Part shown: positions 17,537 through 26,606 of the stretch, one piece after another
How positions within the stretch are numbered: the stretch's first letter is position 1
Layout: every line of letters starts with the position of its first letter
DNA from: Hymenobacter sp. YIM 151500-1
Lineage (GTDB): Bacteria > Bacteroidota > Bacteroidia > Cytophagales > Hymenobacteraceae
Length of the DNA: 64,000 nt
Assembly (NCBI RefSeq): GCF_025979885.1
Contig: NZ_CP110139.1
Location: 682,001-746,000, forward strand
Direction of reading: 5' to 3'
Position numbers and translations under genes: made by a program
The notes under the pieces: generated by a model
The model's input: only the letters and a program-made list of their open reading frames with translations
The model's database searches: none
What the model was told of the DNA's origin: nothing

Positions 17537-20113
17537 TCAGAGTTGGTAGCTGAACGTGGCCGAGACGTTGCGCGGGGCAATGGGGTTCACGCTGTTGTCG
17601 TCGTGCACGTTGTAGCTCAGCTCGTTGAGCACGTTGGCCAGCTTCACGCGCAGCGTAGCCCGCTGGTAGGTGTAGCCCAGGGAGGCGTCGAGCTGGGTGT
17701 AGTTGGGCAGGGCTATGTACTTAAACGTATCGGTGGCGGGCTGGCCGTTGCTGACCCAGGGCTGACCCGTGGCCGGGTTCACCTGGCGCGGGTTGCGGCC
17801 GGCCAGCCGGTCGCCCACGTAGTAGCCCGTCAGGCCGGCCGTGAAGCCGCGCAGCAGGCCGTTGTCGCCGAACACGCTGCCGAAGTTGTAGAACAAACTC
17901 AGGTTGGCCGTGTGGGCCGGGTTGTAGCGCAGGCGGCTGCCGCTGTCGTAGAGGTTGCTCTTGGTAAAAGCCGTGTTGTTGTAGCTGTAGCCGGCAATCA
18001 GCGAGGCGCCGAACACGGGCTTGCTCTGCACGTCGACCTCCACGCCCTTGCTCGTTACCTCGCCGGCCAGCTCCTGCGCGCCGTTCTTGATGGTGGCCGT
18101 GGCGTACCGCGGGTCGTTGGGTAGCACCGTCTGCACCTGGTTGTTGTTGACGATGTGGTAGGCCGTCACGTTGGCCGTCAGCAGCCCTTTGAACAGGTCG
18201 TTCTTGAGGCCCACCTCAAACTGGTCGAGCACCGAGGGCGGCAGCGGCTGCCCGTTCAGGTCCAGGGCCGCGGCGCTGGTATTGGGCACGAAGGAGTTGG
18301 CATAGGAGGCAAACAGAGCCGTGGTCTTGATGGGCTGATACACCACGCCCACCCGCGGCGAAAAAGCTTGGTCGAAGCGGCGGTTGTTGGCCAGCGTGCC
18401 GGCCAGCTTGCTGGTCGTGTTGGCCACGGTGTTGTAGTAGTAGATGTCGCTGGGCGTTTCCTGGTAGCTCCAGCGCAGGCCGGCCAGCAGCTTTACTTTC
18501 GGGCTGAGGCTGAGCAGGTCCTGGGCGTAGAAGCCCGCGCGGCGGGTGTTGCCTTGGGTGTAGGTGTTGCGCACCAGGTTCTGGAAGCCGGTCAGCCGCT
18601 CTTTTGGCTGGGCAATCTGTTTGGCCGGGTCCAGGATGTTGATGATGTCGAAAGCAGACACAGCCGTGCCTGCCTTGGTGGGCGAGGCGGGGTTGGTGTA
18701 AACCAGCGCCCGGGTTTGATACTGGTCGGCATCCACCCCCAGCAGCACGGCATGCTCCAGGGCGCCCGTGCGGAACTTGCCCATCAGGTCGAGCTGGGCC
18801 AGGAAGTAGTTTTCGGCGGTTTCGGTGCGTTGCAGGCCGCGGGTCAGGTCGCCGTAGGTGGCCGCCGCGCCGCTGGGCACGGGCCGGGTGGCACTGCGCA
18901 GCTCGTTGTCGTAGCGCTGGAAGCCGGCCACAGCCCGCAGCTGCCAAGCATCGGTGAGGCGGGAGGTGAGCGTGGCGGTGGCGCTGGTCTGGTCGGTACT
19001 GTTCAGGGCGCCGGGCACGTTCAGAAAGCGGCTGCGCGAGGGCAGAATCTCGTAGTTGATGGCCCCGATACCGAAGTCGGGCGTGCGCCGGTCGCGCAGG
19101 TAGTCGCCTTCCACGATGAGGTCGGTTTTCGGTGTCAGCTTAAACAGCAGGGAAGGGTTGAAGTACACGCGGTTAGTTTCTACCTCGTCGCGGAAGCTGT
19201 TGCCCTGCTCGTAGGTGCCGTTCAGCCGGAAGGCCACGCGCTGGCTACTGCCCACACCGCCGTACACGTCTACCATGGGCTTCCAGAACCCGAAGCTACC
19301 CGCGCGCAGCCCCACCGAGCCGCCCCGCTCGAAGCGGGGCTTTTTGGTGACCAGGTTGAGCACCCCGCCCGCGGCCACGTTGCCGTACAGGATGGCATTG
19401 CTGCCCTTCAGCACCTCAAACCGCTCCAGCGACGACGCCTCGGGCATGATGCCGTTGTTGAAGCGCACTCCGTTCTTGAAGGTATTGTTGCTGCCCAGGG
19501 CAAAGCCGCGGCTGGCAATTTCCTCCTGGGTGCCGCCCGTGGCGCCCATCACGTACACCCCACTCACGTTGGCCAGCACGTCGCTGAGGCGCAGCACCTG
19601 CTGCTGCTCCAGCACCTGTCGCTCAATCGTGACGGTGCTCTGGGGCAGGTCCAGCGGCGCCACCGGCAGCTTGCCAATGGCCACGGGCCGCTCATTCAGG
19701 CCCTTGGAGCCGGTCACGGTAACCTCGCGTAGCTGCTGGCTGCTCTGGGCCAGGGCAAATGCGGGCAGCGTGGTCGTTTCGCCGGCCACGATGGTCACGG
19801 CCACCTCCTGGGTGGTATAGCCCAGGCTGCTCACCACCAGCTGATACGCCCCGGCAGGAGCCGATAACCGGAAGCCACCATCTGTGGTGGTGGTAGTGCC
19901 ATGCGAAGTCCCCTTCAGCGCCACCGTGGCTCCCTCCACTGGCTGCTCGCCGGCATCCGTCACCCGCCCCGCCAGGCGTCCCCGCTGCGCGGTTTCGTCG
20001 CCGCCAAGCCGCAGTGTGGCCAGGCAGGACGCGTCAGCTGGGGCAGGAATCGGCGCCGCAGCACACATGGCGGGAAGCGCAAATAGGAATAGGCAGGGGA
20101 GAGGGCGGAGCAT
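17537..20113 (-). CDS. TonB-dependent siderophore receptor
   Basis: 858 residues. Signal peptide in the first 20 residues, a carboxypeptidase-regulatory-like beta-sandwich at about 45-125 (GRVTDAGEQPVEGATVALKG), a plug at about 140-260 (QQVLRLSDVLANVSGVYVMG; SRGFALGSNNTFKNGVR), and a 22-strand barrel ending NVSATFSYQL. It matches the TonB-siderophor (FhuA/FoxA-like) architecture. The neighbouring PepSY membrane protein supports ferric siderophore import. The AT-rich region upstream is a likely site for iron control, but no Fur box could be defined by eye. Confidence 0.92.
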   Translation of the reverse strand: MLRPLPCLFLFALPAMCAAAPIPAPADASCLATLRLGGDETAQRGRLAGRVTDAGEQPVEGATVALKGTSHGTTTTTDGGFRLSAPAGAYQLVVSSLGYTTQEVAVTIVAGETTTLPAFALAQSSQQLREVTVTGSKGLNERPVAIGKLPVAPLDLPQSTVTIERQVLEQQQVLRLSDVLANVSGVYVMGATGGTQEEIASRGFALGSNNTFKNGVRFNNGIMPEASSLERFEVLKGSNAILYGNVAAGGVLNLVTKKPRFERGGSVGLRAGSFGFWKPMVDVYGGVGSSQRVAFRLNGTYEQGNSFRDEVETNRVYFNPSLLFKLTPKTDLIVEGDYLRDRRTPDFGIGAINYEILPSRSRFLNVPGALNSTDQTSATATLTSRLTDAWQLRAVAGFQRYDNELRSATRPVPSGAAATYGDLTRGLQRTETAENYFLAQLDLMGKFRTGALEHAVLLGVDADQYQTRALVYTNPASPTKAGTAVSAFDIINILDPAKQIAQPKERLTGFQNLVRNTYTQGNTRRAGFYAQDLLSLSPKVKLLAGLRWSYQETPSDIYYYNTVANTTSKLAGTLANNRRFDQAFSPRVGVVYQPIKTTALFASYANSFVPNTSAAALDLNGQPLPPSVLDQFEVGLKNDLFKGLLTANVTAYHIVNNNQVQTVLPNDPRYATATIKNGAQELAGEVTSKGVEVDVQSKPVFGASLIAGYSYNNTAFTKSNLYDSGSRLRYNPAHTANLSLFYNFGSVFGDNGLLRGFTAGLTGYYVGDRLAGRNPRQVNPATGQPWVSNGQPATDTFKYIALPNYTQLDASLGYTYQRATLRVKLANVLNELSYNVHDDNSVNPIAPRNVSATFSYQL

Positions 20114-20327
20114 GGCGGCTTATTTAGACTGTTTAAAAACAGTGCAAAGCAACGCCCTATTTAGATAGATTCAAAACAAGCAAACAAAGAAGGTCTATAT
20201 TTTTTAGCAACAGGTTCATTATCAACAGGAAAGTCTGGTAGCGCTGACCTGTAAAAGTCCCACCAAACCAGGCTGATACGAACTTACTGTGCGAGGCTGC
20301 GTCTGAAAAATCATTCGCACCCTCTTT
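20114..20327. other. AT-rich upstream region of the siderophore receptor
   Basis: No gene. The first 110 bases are AT-rich against the GC-rich background and contain repeated TATTTAGA segments and a small palindrome CTGTTTAAAAACAG at 20129-20142. It is the probable regulatory region of the receptor gene, but I cannot identify a regulator. Confidence 0.45.
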
Positions 20328-20520
20328 GACCGTCCTGCTCTATCTAACGTCCGCGCAGCCGTAGTCGAAGCATCTCTCCCGCTTCGTTGAGCAAGCGTCA
20401 GGAGTTACCCCGGTAGAGATGTTTCGGCTGCGCGGACGCCAGATGGAGCATGACAATAGCACTTCAACGAAACGAAAGAGATGCTTCGCGGGGCGGGCGC
20501 TAGATAGAGCAGGACCGTTC
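20328..20520. repeat. Long inverted repeat, family B (with an extra half copy)
   Basis: GACCGTCCTGCT, then CGTCCGCGCAGCCGTAGTCG, AAGCATCTCTCCCGC and a returning arm GTAGAGATGTTTCGGCTGCG to 20455, followed by another right arm at 20469-20518 (AGAGATGCTTCG to AGAGCAGGAC). Same family as 34468-34572, 44676-44836 and 61470-61580. The doubled right arm suggests a nested or partly deleted insertion. Confidence 0.8.
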
Positions 20521-20807
20521 CAATGCTTTCAGACACAGCTAGCAGTACGAGGAATCGGTACCAGCTACGTAAGCGTAGTTAGAAACGCAACTGGTGGAGG
20601 CCTTGCGTGAACGGGCGGCCTTTGCAATGCAAGTCACGTGCTCCACTTCCCGGCAACTGTCCCCGACCCACACCCCCCGGATGTGAAGGCGCGTAGTACC
20701 GGCTGCCCGCTGAACGGCTAGCACTGCGTGTTAAGAAGGCACGGACAACGAGACGCGGGATAGTGCGGCCCTGTACCCCATCGGCTCCTCATGCCTGGCT
20801 TCGGCGG
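20521..20807. other. Intergenic region, nothing recognised
   Basis: About 290 bases after the family B repeat. Short open frames exist on both strands but none has neighbour-like codon use or a recognisable domain. It could be a decayed gene or element, but I see no diagnostic motif. Confidence 0.4.
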
Positions 20808-21866
20808 CTACCAAGAAGCCGCCTCGCTGACCGCTTCGGCCTGCCCTTGCTCCGGCAGACCACAGGCCTCAGCCAGCAGCTCGTAGGAGCGGAGCCGGTC
20901 GGCGAAATCGTGGGTGATGGTTACGGCGCAGATTTCGTCCACGCCGTAGTTAGCGGCCAGCTGCTCCAGCTGCGGCTTCACCTGCTCCGGCGTGCCGAAC
21001 ACCAGGCGCTGGTTGTGGTACGCCAGCCGGGCGCGGTGCTCAGCGGGCAGGGCGGCCAGGTCCACTTCCTCGGCCGGACCAATGGGCGTGAAGTTGCCGG
21101 TTTCCAGCTTCAGCAGTTGCAGGGCCAGGTTGTTGGCCAGGCGCCGGGCGTGGGCTTCGGTGTCGGCGCAGAGCACGAAGATGGCCACGTTGGCCAGGGG
21201 CTCGGCCAGTTCCGGCGAGGGCCGGAACCGCTGCCGGTACAGCTCCACCATGTTGGGGCCGCCCTGGGGGTTGATGAAGTGAGCAAACGAAAACGCCGCC
21301 CCCAGCTGGGCTGCAAACAACCCGCTCTGCCCGCTGGAGCTAAGCAGCCACAGCGCCGGCCGGGTGTCGGTAAACGGCGCGGCCTTCACTTTCATATGAA
21401 TGGTGTCGGGCACCACTTCGTCGCGCAGAAAAGCGCGCAGGTCCATGAGTTGCTCGGCAAAGTCCTCGTCGCGGAAGGTGTTGTGCGGGTTGAGGGCGTG
21501 AGCCGTAATCCGGTCGGTGCCGGGCGCGCGGCCGATGCCCAGGTCGATGCGGCCGGGGTACAGGGTTTCGAGCACCCGGAAGCTCTCGGCTACTTTCAGG
21601 GCCGAGTAGTGGGGCAGCATCACCCCGCCCGAGCCCAGCCGGATGCGGGAGGTTTCGGCGCCCAGGCGGGCCAGCAGCACCTCCGGCGCCGAGCCAGCCA
21701 GCGTACGGGTGTTGTGGTGCTCACTCACCCAAAACCGGGTGTAGCCGAGCTGGTCGGCCAGGCGGGCCAGCTCCAGGGTGTGCAGCAGGGCCTCGCGCGG
21801 GGTGCGTCCCTGCGGCACCGGCGACTGGTCGAGCACACTTAACCGCAAGGCGGAAGGTGTTTTCAT
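20808..21866 (-). CDS. Luciferase-like flavin-dependent oxidoreductase (YhbW/MsnO8 type)
   Basis: 352 residues, TIM-barrel LLM-class monooxygenase. Typical sequences are RLSVLDQSPVPQGRTP at the start, GYTRFWVSEHHNTRTLAGSA near residue 40, and SGGVMLPHYSALKVAESF near 77, ending the conserved part with LGIGRAPGTDR near 115. These define the MsnO8/YhbW group, which uses reduced FMN. Substrate unknown. Single gene; family F repeat 75 bases upstream. Confidence 0.9.
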   Translation of the reverse strand: MKTPSALRLSVLDQSPVPQGRTPREALLHTLELARLADQLGYTRFWVSEHHNTRTLAGSAPEVLLARLGAETSRIRLGSGGVMLPHYSALKVAESFRVLETLYPGRIDLGIGRAPGTDRITAHALNPHNTFRDEDFAEQLMDLRAFLRDEVVPDTIHMKVKAAPFTDTRPALWLLSSSGQSGLFAAQLGAAFSFAHFINPQGGPNMVELYRQRFRPSPELAEPLANVAIFVLCADTEAHARRLANNLALQLLKLETGNFTPIGPAEEVDLAALPAEHRARLAYHNQRLVFGTPEQVKPQLEQLAANYGVDEICAVTITHDFADRLRSYELLAEACGLPEQGQAEAVSEAASW

Positions 21867-21941
21867 AGGAAACGCGAATAGCTCATATAACCGCGGCGGG
21901 TGCCCGGAGGTTCGCGGCTCTGGTTCCGCTTACCCACAGCT

Positions 21942-22168
21942 GGCCGTTGCTAGCGGGAACTGGCGCGAGGTTAGCGCAGCGTACCTCGTGCCTGGGCATG
22001 AGGTGGAGGCTGGGCCTCCACTGCCGCACCAGCGGCAGGCCGGAACTGGACCGTTAGGGGCAGGCGTCGGTCGTTCTGGCGTGGGGAGGCACAGCCTCCC
22101 GTCATAGTGGGCACGAGGTACGCTGCGCTAACCTCGCGCCAGTAACCGCCAGTACCTACCAGGCACCG
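21942..22168. repeat. MITE-like element, family F copy 2
   Basis: Second copy of the element at 14411-14636 with terminal inverted repeats GCGCGAGGTTAGCGCAGCG / CGCTGCGCTAACCTCGCGC. The two internal hairpins are in the opposite order to copy 1. Short CTGGCGGTNNCTGG-type units extend the right end to the acetyltransferase stop codon. Confidence 0.85.
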
Positions 22169-22172
22169 CCAG

Positions 22173-22829
22173 TTACCAGCCATCTGACCCGGCTACCTGC
22201 TCCAAGGCATCTACATCGGCGGCGTTGAGCAGATGCAGGTGACGGGTGATTTTCTGGGCCGGCCAGTCCCACCACGCCAGGCGGTTCAGGCGCTCCACGG
22301 TGGCTTCGTCGAAGCGGAAGCGGAGTACCTGGGCCGGGTTGCCGGCCACAATGGCGTAGGCGGGTACATGGCGCGTTACCACGGCCTTCGTGGCCACGAC
22401 GGCGCCGTTGCCGATGTGCACGCCGGGCATGATGGTGGCTTCGTGCCCAATCCAGACGTCGTGGCCCACCACGGTATCACCCTTCGAGGGGTACTTGTCG
22501 CGCACGTCCTGCCCGGCCATCAGCGTCTCCCAGCCGCCCCCGAAAATGGCGAATGGATAGGTAGAAATGGGGGCTGTCTCGTGGTTGCCGCCGTTCATGA
22601 TAAACTTCACCCCCGAAGCCAGAGCGCAAAACTTCCCGATGATGAGCCGGTCGCCAAGGAAATCGAAGTGATACAGCACATTCCGCTCGAAATTGGCGGG
22701 GTCGTCCAGGTCGTCGTAGTACGTGTAGTCGCCCACGATGATGTTGGGCCGGGTGATAAGGTTTTTGAGAAACACCAGCCTGCGGTGGTGGGGCAGCGGA
22801 TGGAGCGTAGCGGGGTCGGGGCCGTGCAT
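22173..22829 (-). CDS. CatB/Vat-like xenobiotic O-acetyltransferase
   Basis: 218 residues with a left-handed beta-helix of hexapeptide repeats. The pattern [55 protein letters not shown] and [20 protein letters not shown] is that of the CatB-related/Vat(D) group that acetylates chloramphenicol or streptogramin A. The catalytic His is expected in NGGNHE. Resistance cannot be claimed from sequence alone because many chromosomal members have other substrates. The last codons (GW, stop) run into the family F repeat. Confidence 0.88.
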   Translation of the reverse strand: MHGPDPATLHPLPHHRRLVFLKNLITRPNIIVGDYTYYDDLDDPANFERNVLYHFDFLGDRLIIGKFCALASGVKFIMNGGNHETAPISTYPFAIFGGGWETLMAGQDVRDKYPSKGDTVVGHDVWIGHEATIMPGVHIGNGAVVATKAVVTRHVPAYAIVAGNPAQVLRFRFDEATVERLNRLAWWDWPAQKITRHLHLLNAADVDALEQVAGSDGW

Positions 22830-22886
22830 AGGGGGAGAGCATAACGAGTGGCCTCGTAAACATAGCGGGTTTGCGGCCCCACGGCT

Positions 22887-22894
22887 TACCTTCG
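22887..22894 (+). promoter_or_regulatory. -7-like box TACCTTCG
   Basis: Ends seven bases before the ATG of the TSUP transporter. Transcription from it would give a very short or absent leader. Same variant as the GAPDH promoter. Confidence 0.5.
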
Positions 22895-22901
22895 CGGCCG
22901 T

Positions 22902-23672
22902 ATGATTTCAGCCTTTACCATAGCCCTGCTGTGCGGGGCGGCTTTTCTGGCCGGATTGATTGATTCCGTGGTGGGCGGGGGCGGGCTGATTCAGCTGCCG
23001 GCCATGCTGCTGCTGCTCAAGGGCACGCCGGTACCCACCATTTTTGGCACCGGCAAGGTATCCTCATTGATGGGCACGGCCGCGGCGCTGCGGCGCTACG
23101 CCGGGCAGGTGCCGCTGCGCTGGCGGGCAGTAGGTACGGCGGCAGTTGTGGCGGGGGTGTTTTCGTGGCTGGGGGCGCGGGTGGTGAGCCGCCTGCCCCA
23201 GGAGCTGCTGCCGCCGCTGGTGCTGGGGCTGCTGGTCGTCATTGCCGTTTACACCTTCTGGCGCAAAGACTTTGGCTCCATCCACGCCCCGCGTCTGCCC
23301 GCCCGGCGCGAGCCGCTGTACGGCGCCGCCGTGGGCCTGGTCATCGGCTTCTACGACGGGTTTTTCGGGCCGGGCACGGGGTCGTTTCTGCTGTTTGCCT
23401 TCGTGGGGCTGTTCGGCTACGATTTTATCACTTCGTCGGCCTCGGCCAAGCTGGTCAACGTGGCCACCAACCTGGCGGCCCTGGCCTACTTCGCCTCCAC
23501 GGGCCAGATTCTCTGGTCCGTCGCCTTACCCATGGCCGCCAGCAACATCGTCGGCTCCACGCTGGGCGCCCACCTGGCCCTGCGCCACGGTACCGGCTTC
23601 GTGCGCGGCCTGTTCCTGCTGGTCGTCAGCGTCTTTATTATCAAGCTGGGCTGGCAGGTGGTGAATGAGTAA
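22902..23672 (+). CDS. TSUP-family transporter (TauE/SafE)
   Basis: 256 residues with eight hydrophobic segments and the two-fold repeat of the TauE/SafE family (first half [20 protein letters not shown], second half [20 protein letters not shown]). Members export sulfite, sulfoacetate or similar organosulfur anions. Short predicted leader. The final residues VNE and the stop codon are read from a GTGAATGAGTAAGTGAGTGA-type microsatellite, as in two other genes of this window. Confidence 0.9.
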   Translation: MISAFTIALLCGAAFLAGLIDSVVGGGGLIQLPAMLLLLKGTPVPTIFGTGKVSSLMGTAAALRRYAGQVPLRWRAVGTAAVVAGVFSWLGARVVSRLPQELLPPLVLGLLVVIAVYTFWRKDFGSIHAPRLPARREPLYGAAVGLVIGFYDGFFGPGTGSFLLFAFVGLFGYDFITSSASAKLVNVATNLAALAYFASTGQILWSVALPMAASNIVGSTLGAHLALRHGTGFVRGLFLLVVSVFIIKLGWQVVNE

Positions 23673-23685
23673 GTGAGTGAACGTC

Positions 23686-23800
23686 AGCCCCAGCGGGACG
23701 ACCTATCGGTGGCACCCACTGGCTGTATTCGTTTGCAAAGCCCCAGCGGGGCGGCACCATTCGTGTGCGGACGATGGGGGCCGCCCCGCTGGGGCTGGCG
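23686..23800. repeat. Family H palindrome plus half copy
   Basis: A full palindrome at 23736-23797 (AAAGCCCCAGCGGGGCGGC and its complement around a 24-base centre) with a degenerate half copy at 23686-23720. Same family as 13686-13748. It fills the gap between two convergent genes and may serve as a bidirectional terminator. Confidence 0.8.
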
Positions 23801-23809
23801 CCTCACCAC

Positions 23810-24319
23810 CTACTCCTCGTACCGGCTGGGCAGGCCGGGGGCGGGGGTGCCTTGGGGCGCTTGGCTGCTCGGAACGCCCATCTTCTCTTCGCGCTTGCGC
23901 TGGTACTTGTCGAACTGCTGGGGCGTGAGGGCCTCTTTCAGCATAGCCAGGCGGGCCTGGCCGATGTCATCCACAACGGCAGCTATCTTGCGCATGTCCT
24001 GGCGGTAGGTGTGGCGGGCGGTTTCCACGTTCCGAACGCTGACCAGGTTAATCTGGCGAACCTTCTCTACCTGTGGCGGAGTCAGGGCCAGGGCCTTTTG
24101 CATGTTGGCCGTCAGGGCGTTGGCGCGGGCTTCCACCTGAGCCTCGTTGAGGGCGGGGCGGCCAGGGGCTGCGGCAGGACGGCTACTCGCGGCCGGTGCC
24201 GGGCCGGGGGCTTTGGCTACGCCCGCTGCGGCTGGTTTTGGTTTCGGAGAAGCCGAGGTTTGGGCGCGCACGGCTGCCGGAGCCAGCAGCAGCACAAAGA
24301 CAAGCAGGGAAGTTTTCAT
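23810..24319 (-). CDS. Small secreted protein with periplasmic sensor/LTXXQ-like helices
   Basis: 169 residues from the ATG at 24319, which gives the signal peptide MKTSLLVFVLLLAPAAVRAQ. An Ala/Pro-rich linker (about 22-60) precedes an alpha-helical domain with two hairpin motifs (LTPPQVEKVRQINLVSVRN and LTPQQFDKYQRKREEKMG). This resembles Spy/CpxP or heavy-metal-sensor-type LTXXQ domains common in Bacteroidota. Role unknown, possibly a periplasmic chaperone-like protein. Confidence 0.7.
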   Translation of the reverse strand: MKTSLLVFVLLLAPAAVRAQTSASPKPKPAAAGVAKAPGPAPAASSRPAAAPGRPALNEAQVEARANALTANMQKALALTPPQVEKVRQINLVSVRNVETARHTYRQDMRKIAAVVDDIGQARLAMLKEALTPQQFDKYQRKREEKMGVPSSQAPQGTPAPGLPSRYEE

Positions 24320-24541
24320 TAGACAAAACGCCGCTAAAAATCGGGCCAGACGTACTAAAAACCTGGAGCCGAACGCGGCCAACGGATGGTAAAGATGGCG
24401 GGTAAAAAGCTATTCTACCCGCCACAACGCCAAACCAAGCGCTTGTATTCCCCGCCACCAACGAAATCTGCGGCGCGCGTAACCTTTGCCGCCGGGTTTC
24501 CTTACACCGGGTAGTTGAGCATATCCACCTTACGTCATCGT

Positions 24542-25567
24542 ATGAAACGTGAAACCCGAAACACCTGGCTGGCCGCCGCCGCTGGCCTGGGCGCCTTAGC
24601 CGCCACCACCCTTTACCTCAACCGCCGCGGCTCCTACGACCTCGCCGGCCGCGTGGTCCTCATCACGGGCGGCTCGCGCGGCCTGGGGCTGGTGCTGGCC
24701 CGGCAGGCCGTGGCCGAAGGTGCCAAAGTCGCCATTTGCGCCCGCGACGCCGACGAGCTGGAGCGCGCCCGCCAGGAGCTAACCCAGGACGGCGCCGAGG
24801 TGCTGGCCCTGGTGCGCGACCTGACCAGCGCCGACGAAGTGCGCGGCCTGGTGGAGCAAGTGCAGCGCCAGCTGGGACCCATTGATGTGCTGGTCAACAA
24901 CGCCGGCATCATCACGGCCGGCCCCCTCGACCACATGGACCTGCCCGAGTACGAGGATTCCATGAACACCCACTTCTGGGCGCCGCTGCACGCCATGCAG
25001 GCCGTGCTGCCGGCCATGCGCCGCCGTGGCGAGGGCCGCATCGTGAACATTGCCTCGGTGGGCGGCAAGGTGGCCGTGCCCCACCTGGCTCCCTACTGCG
25101 CCAGCAAGTTTGCCCTGGTAGGTCTGAGCGAGGGGTTCCGGGCCGAGCTGCTGCAATACGGCATTCAGGTCACCACTGTGTGCCCCGGCCTGATGCGCAC
25201 TGGCAGCGCCCGCCACGCCATCGTCAAAGGCCAGCATAAAAAGGAGTACGCCACCTTCATTATTGCCGACTCCCTGCCCGCCCTCACGGTGGATGCCGAG
25301 TCGGCGGCGCGGCAGATCTGGAATGCCTGCCGCCGCGGCGACGCCGAGCTAATCATCGGCTTGCCGGCCAAGGTGCTGTCGGCTTTTCACGGCCTGCTGC
25401 CGGGCACCACGGCCAACCTGCTCAGCTGGGTGAACCGCGCCCTGCCCGGCCCCGCCGGCGAGGCCGGCGACGAGCGCCGCCGCGGCTACGAAAGCGAGTC
25501 GGAAGTGTCGCGCTCCTGGCTCACCAACCTCACCCGCAAGGCCGAAAAGCAGAACAACGAGGTGTAA
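24542..25567 (+). CDS. Short-chain dehydrogenase with N-terminal membrane anchor
   Basis: 341 residues. A hydrophobic stretch at about 8-25 (TWLAAAAGLGALAATTLYL) anchors the protein. The Rossmann domain follows with ITGGSRGLG near residue 46, NNAGI near 120, catalytic Ser in VNIASVGG, and Y-x3-K in YCASK near 185. Classical NAD(P)-dependent SDR. An extra C-terminal 70 residues end in a charged tail. The preceding in-frame TTG at 24515 is less likely than this ATG. It may help lipid metabolism with the downstream operon, but a 280-base gap with repeats separates them. Confidence 0.88.
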   Translation: MKRETRNTWLAAAAGLGALAATTLYLNRRGSYDLAGRVVLITGGSRGLGLVLARQAVAEGAKVAICARDADELERARQELTQDGAEVLALVRDLTSADEVRGLVEQVQRQLGPIDVLVNNAGIITAGPLDHMDLPEYEDSMNTHFWAPLHAMQAVLPAMRRRGEGRIVNIASVGGKVAVPHLAPYCASKFALVGLSEGFRAELLQYGIQVTTVCPGLMRTGSARHAIVKGQHKKEYATFIIADSLPALTVDAESAARQIWNACRRGDAELIIGLPAKVLSAFHGLLPGTTANLLSWVNRALPGPAGEAGDERRRGYESESEVSRSWLTNLTRKAEKQNNEV

Positions 25568-25596
25568 GTAGTCGGCCGTAGGCTGTAGTGCGAACT

Positions 25597-25692
25597 GTAG
25601 CTGCGCTGACCTTCGGTTATAGTTCGCATATTGGCGCGCCATCAGAACAAGGTCGTAGCCGTGTAGCATGAATCGAAGGTCAGCGCTACACC
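25597..25692. repeat. Imperfect inverted repeat after the SDR gene
   Basis: Arms TGTAGCTGCGCTGACCTTCG (left) and CGAAGGTCAGCGCTACA (right) around about 55 bases. It looks like another member of the palindromic intergenic repeats and could end SDR transcription. Confidence 0.65.
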
Positions 25693-25700
25693 GCTACATA

Positions 25701-25756
25701 TTCATAACAAAGTGATTTGTGACAAAACGTTTTGTCACAAATCACTTTGTCATGAA
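25701..25756. promoter_or_regulatory. 56-bp palindrome, operator-like
   Basis: A perfect 44-bp palindrome (25707-25750; half site ACAAAGTGATTTGTGACAAA ending at the centre AC|GT) extends to 56 bp with a single mismatched pair (25706/25751). It is AT-rich in a GC-rich region and lies 95 bases upstream of the likely Lgt-like start. It may be a regulator binding site, a transcription hairpin or a mobile-element scar. Confidence 0.8.
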
Positions 25757-25850
25757 AAATTTGCCACACGCTTTGGCGTGTTCCCCTAGTGCTAGCGGAA
25801 AGCATTCTATTTGCCATCTTGCGCCCGTGGCCTATCCTGTTCATCTAACC

Positions 25851-26588
25851 ATGGGCTCCCTTACGCTGCCCATCCACTTGCTGCTGGAGGTGCTGGCGTA
25901 TTCCGGGGGCTTTCGGCTGTACCAGTACTTGCGCACTCGCACCCAGGACCTCATTTCCGACGAGCACCGCCTCCTGATTTTTGTAGGCTGCGCGACGGGG
26001 GGCCTGCTTGGGTCGCGGGTGCTGGGCCTGCTGGAGCACCCGGAGCTGCTGGGGCACCCGCCCGGCGGCTGGGTGTACTACCTCACCAACAAAACCATTG
26101 TGGGCGGCCTGCTTGGTGGCCTGATAGGAGTGGAGCTAACCAAGCGGCACCTTGGCATCACGGCTTCCAGCGGCGACCTGATGGTATTTCCCATCCTGCT
26201 GGGTATGAGCATCGGGCGGCTAGGCTGCCACCTCTCCGGCCTCGAAGACGGCACCTTCGGCACGGCCACAGCCTTGCCCTGGGGCATTGACTTCGGCGAC
26301 GGCGTAGCGCGCCACCCTACCAACTTGTACGAAATTGGGTGGCTAGTCCTGCTTGGGGCTGGGCTGTGGTTGCTGGAGCGGCGCAGGCCGCTCCCGAATG
26401 GCTGGCGGTTCCGGCTGTTTATGGTGGGCTACCTGCTATTCCGCCTGCTGGTGGAGTTCATCAAGCCCACGCCCGCCCCGGCCGGCTGGGGCCTCACGGC
26501 TATACAATGGGCTTGTGTAGCCGGGCTGGGGTATTATGTCTGGCTGTTTGGGCGGGATGGAGTAGTAAGTCAACATCAAGTAGTATAA
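25851..26588 (+). CDS. Lgt-like (prolipoprotein diacylglyceryl transferase family) membrane protein
   Basis: 245 residues, about seven transmembrane segments. Family hallmarks are kept: MSIGRLGCHLSGLEDGTFG (the Lgt GRxGN signature, with Cys126 where Asn is usual), RHPTNLYE at 154-161, and FRLLVEF at 197-203. The catalytic-region SFHGGL of canonical Lgt reads here TIVGGL, so the essential His is replaced by Val84. It is therefore probably not the housekeeping Lgt but a transferase with another acceptor or lipid. The ATG at 25851 fits the fold; a GTG at 25827 is the alternative. First gene of a four-gene run. Confidence 0.85.
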   Translation: MGSLTLPIHLLLEVLAYSGGFRLYQYLRTRTQDLISDEHRLLIFVGCATGGLLGSRVLGLLEHPELLGHPPGGWVYYLTNKTIVGGLLGGLIGVELTKRHLGITASSGDLMVFPILLGMSIGRLGCHLSGLEDGTFGTATALPWGIDFGDGVARHPTNLYEIGWLVLLGAGLWLLERRRPLPNGWRFRLFMVGYLLFRLLVEFIKPTPAPAGWGLTAIQWACVAGLGYYVWLFGRDGVVSQHQVV

Positions 26589-26606
26589 TTTAATATTAAA
26601 GCTTAA

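Noticed and set aside
20521..20807. Possible transposase remnant
   Set aside because: No catalytic motif, no terminal inverted repeats and no coherent frame could be found on either strand.
22173..22829. Acquired antibiotic resistance gene
   Set aside because: The protein is CatB/Vat-like, but composition matches the genome and there is no mobile element with a transposase; resistance cannot be claimed.
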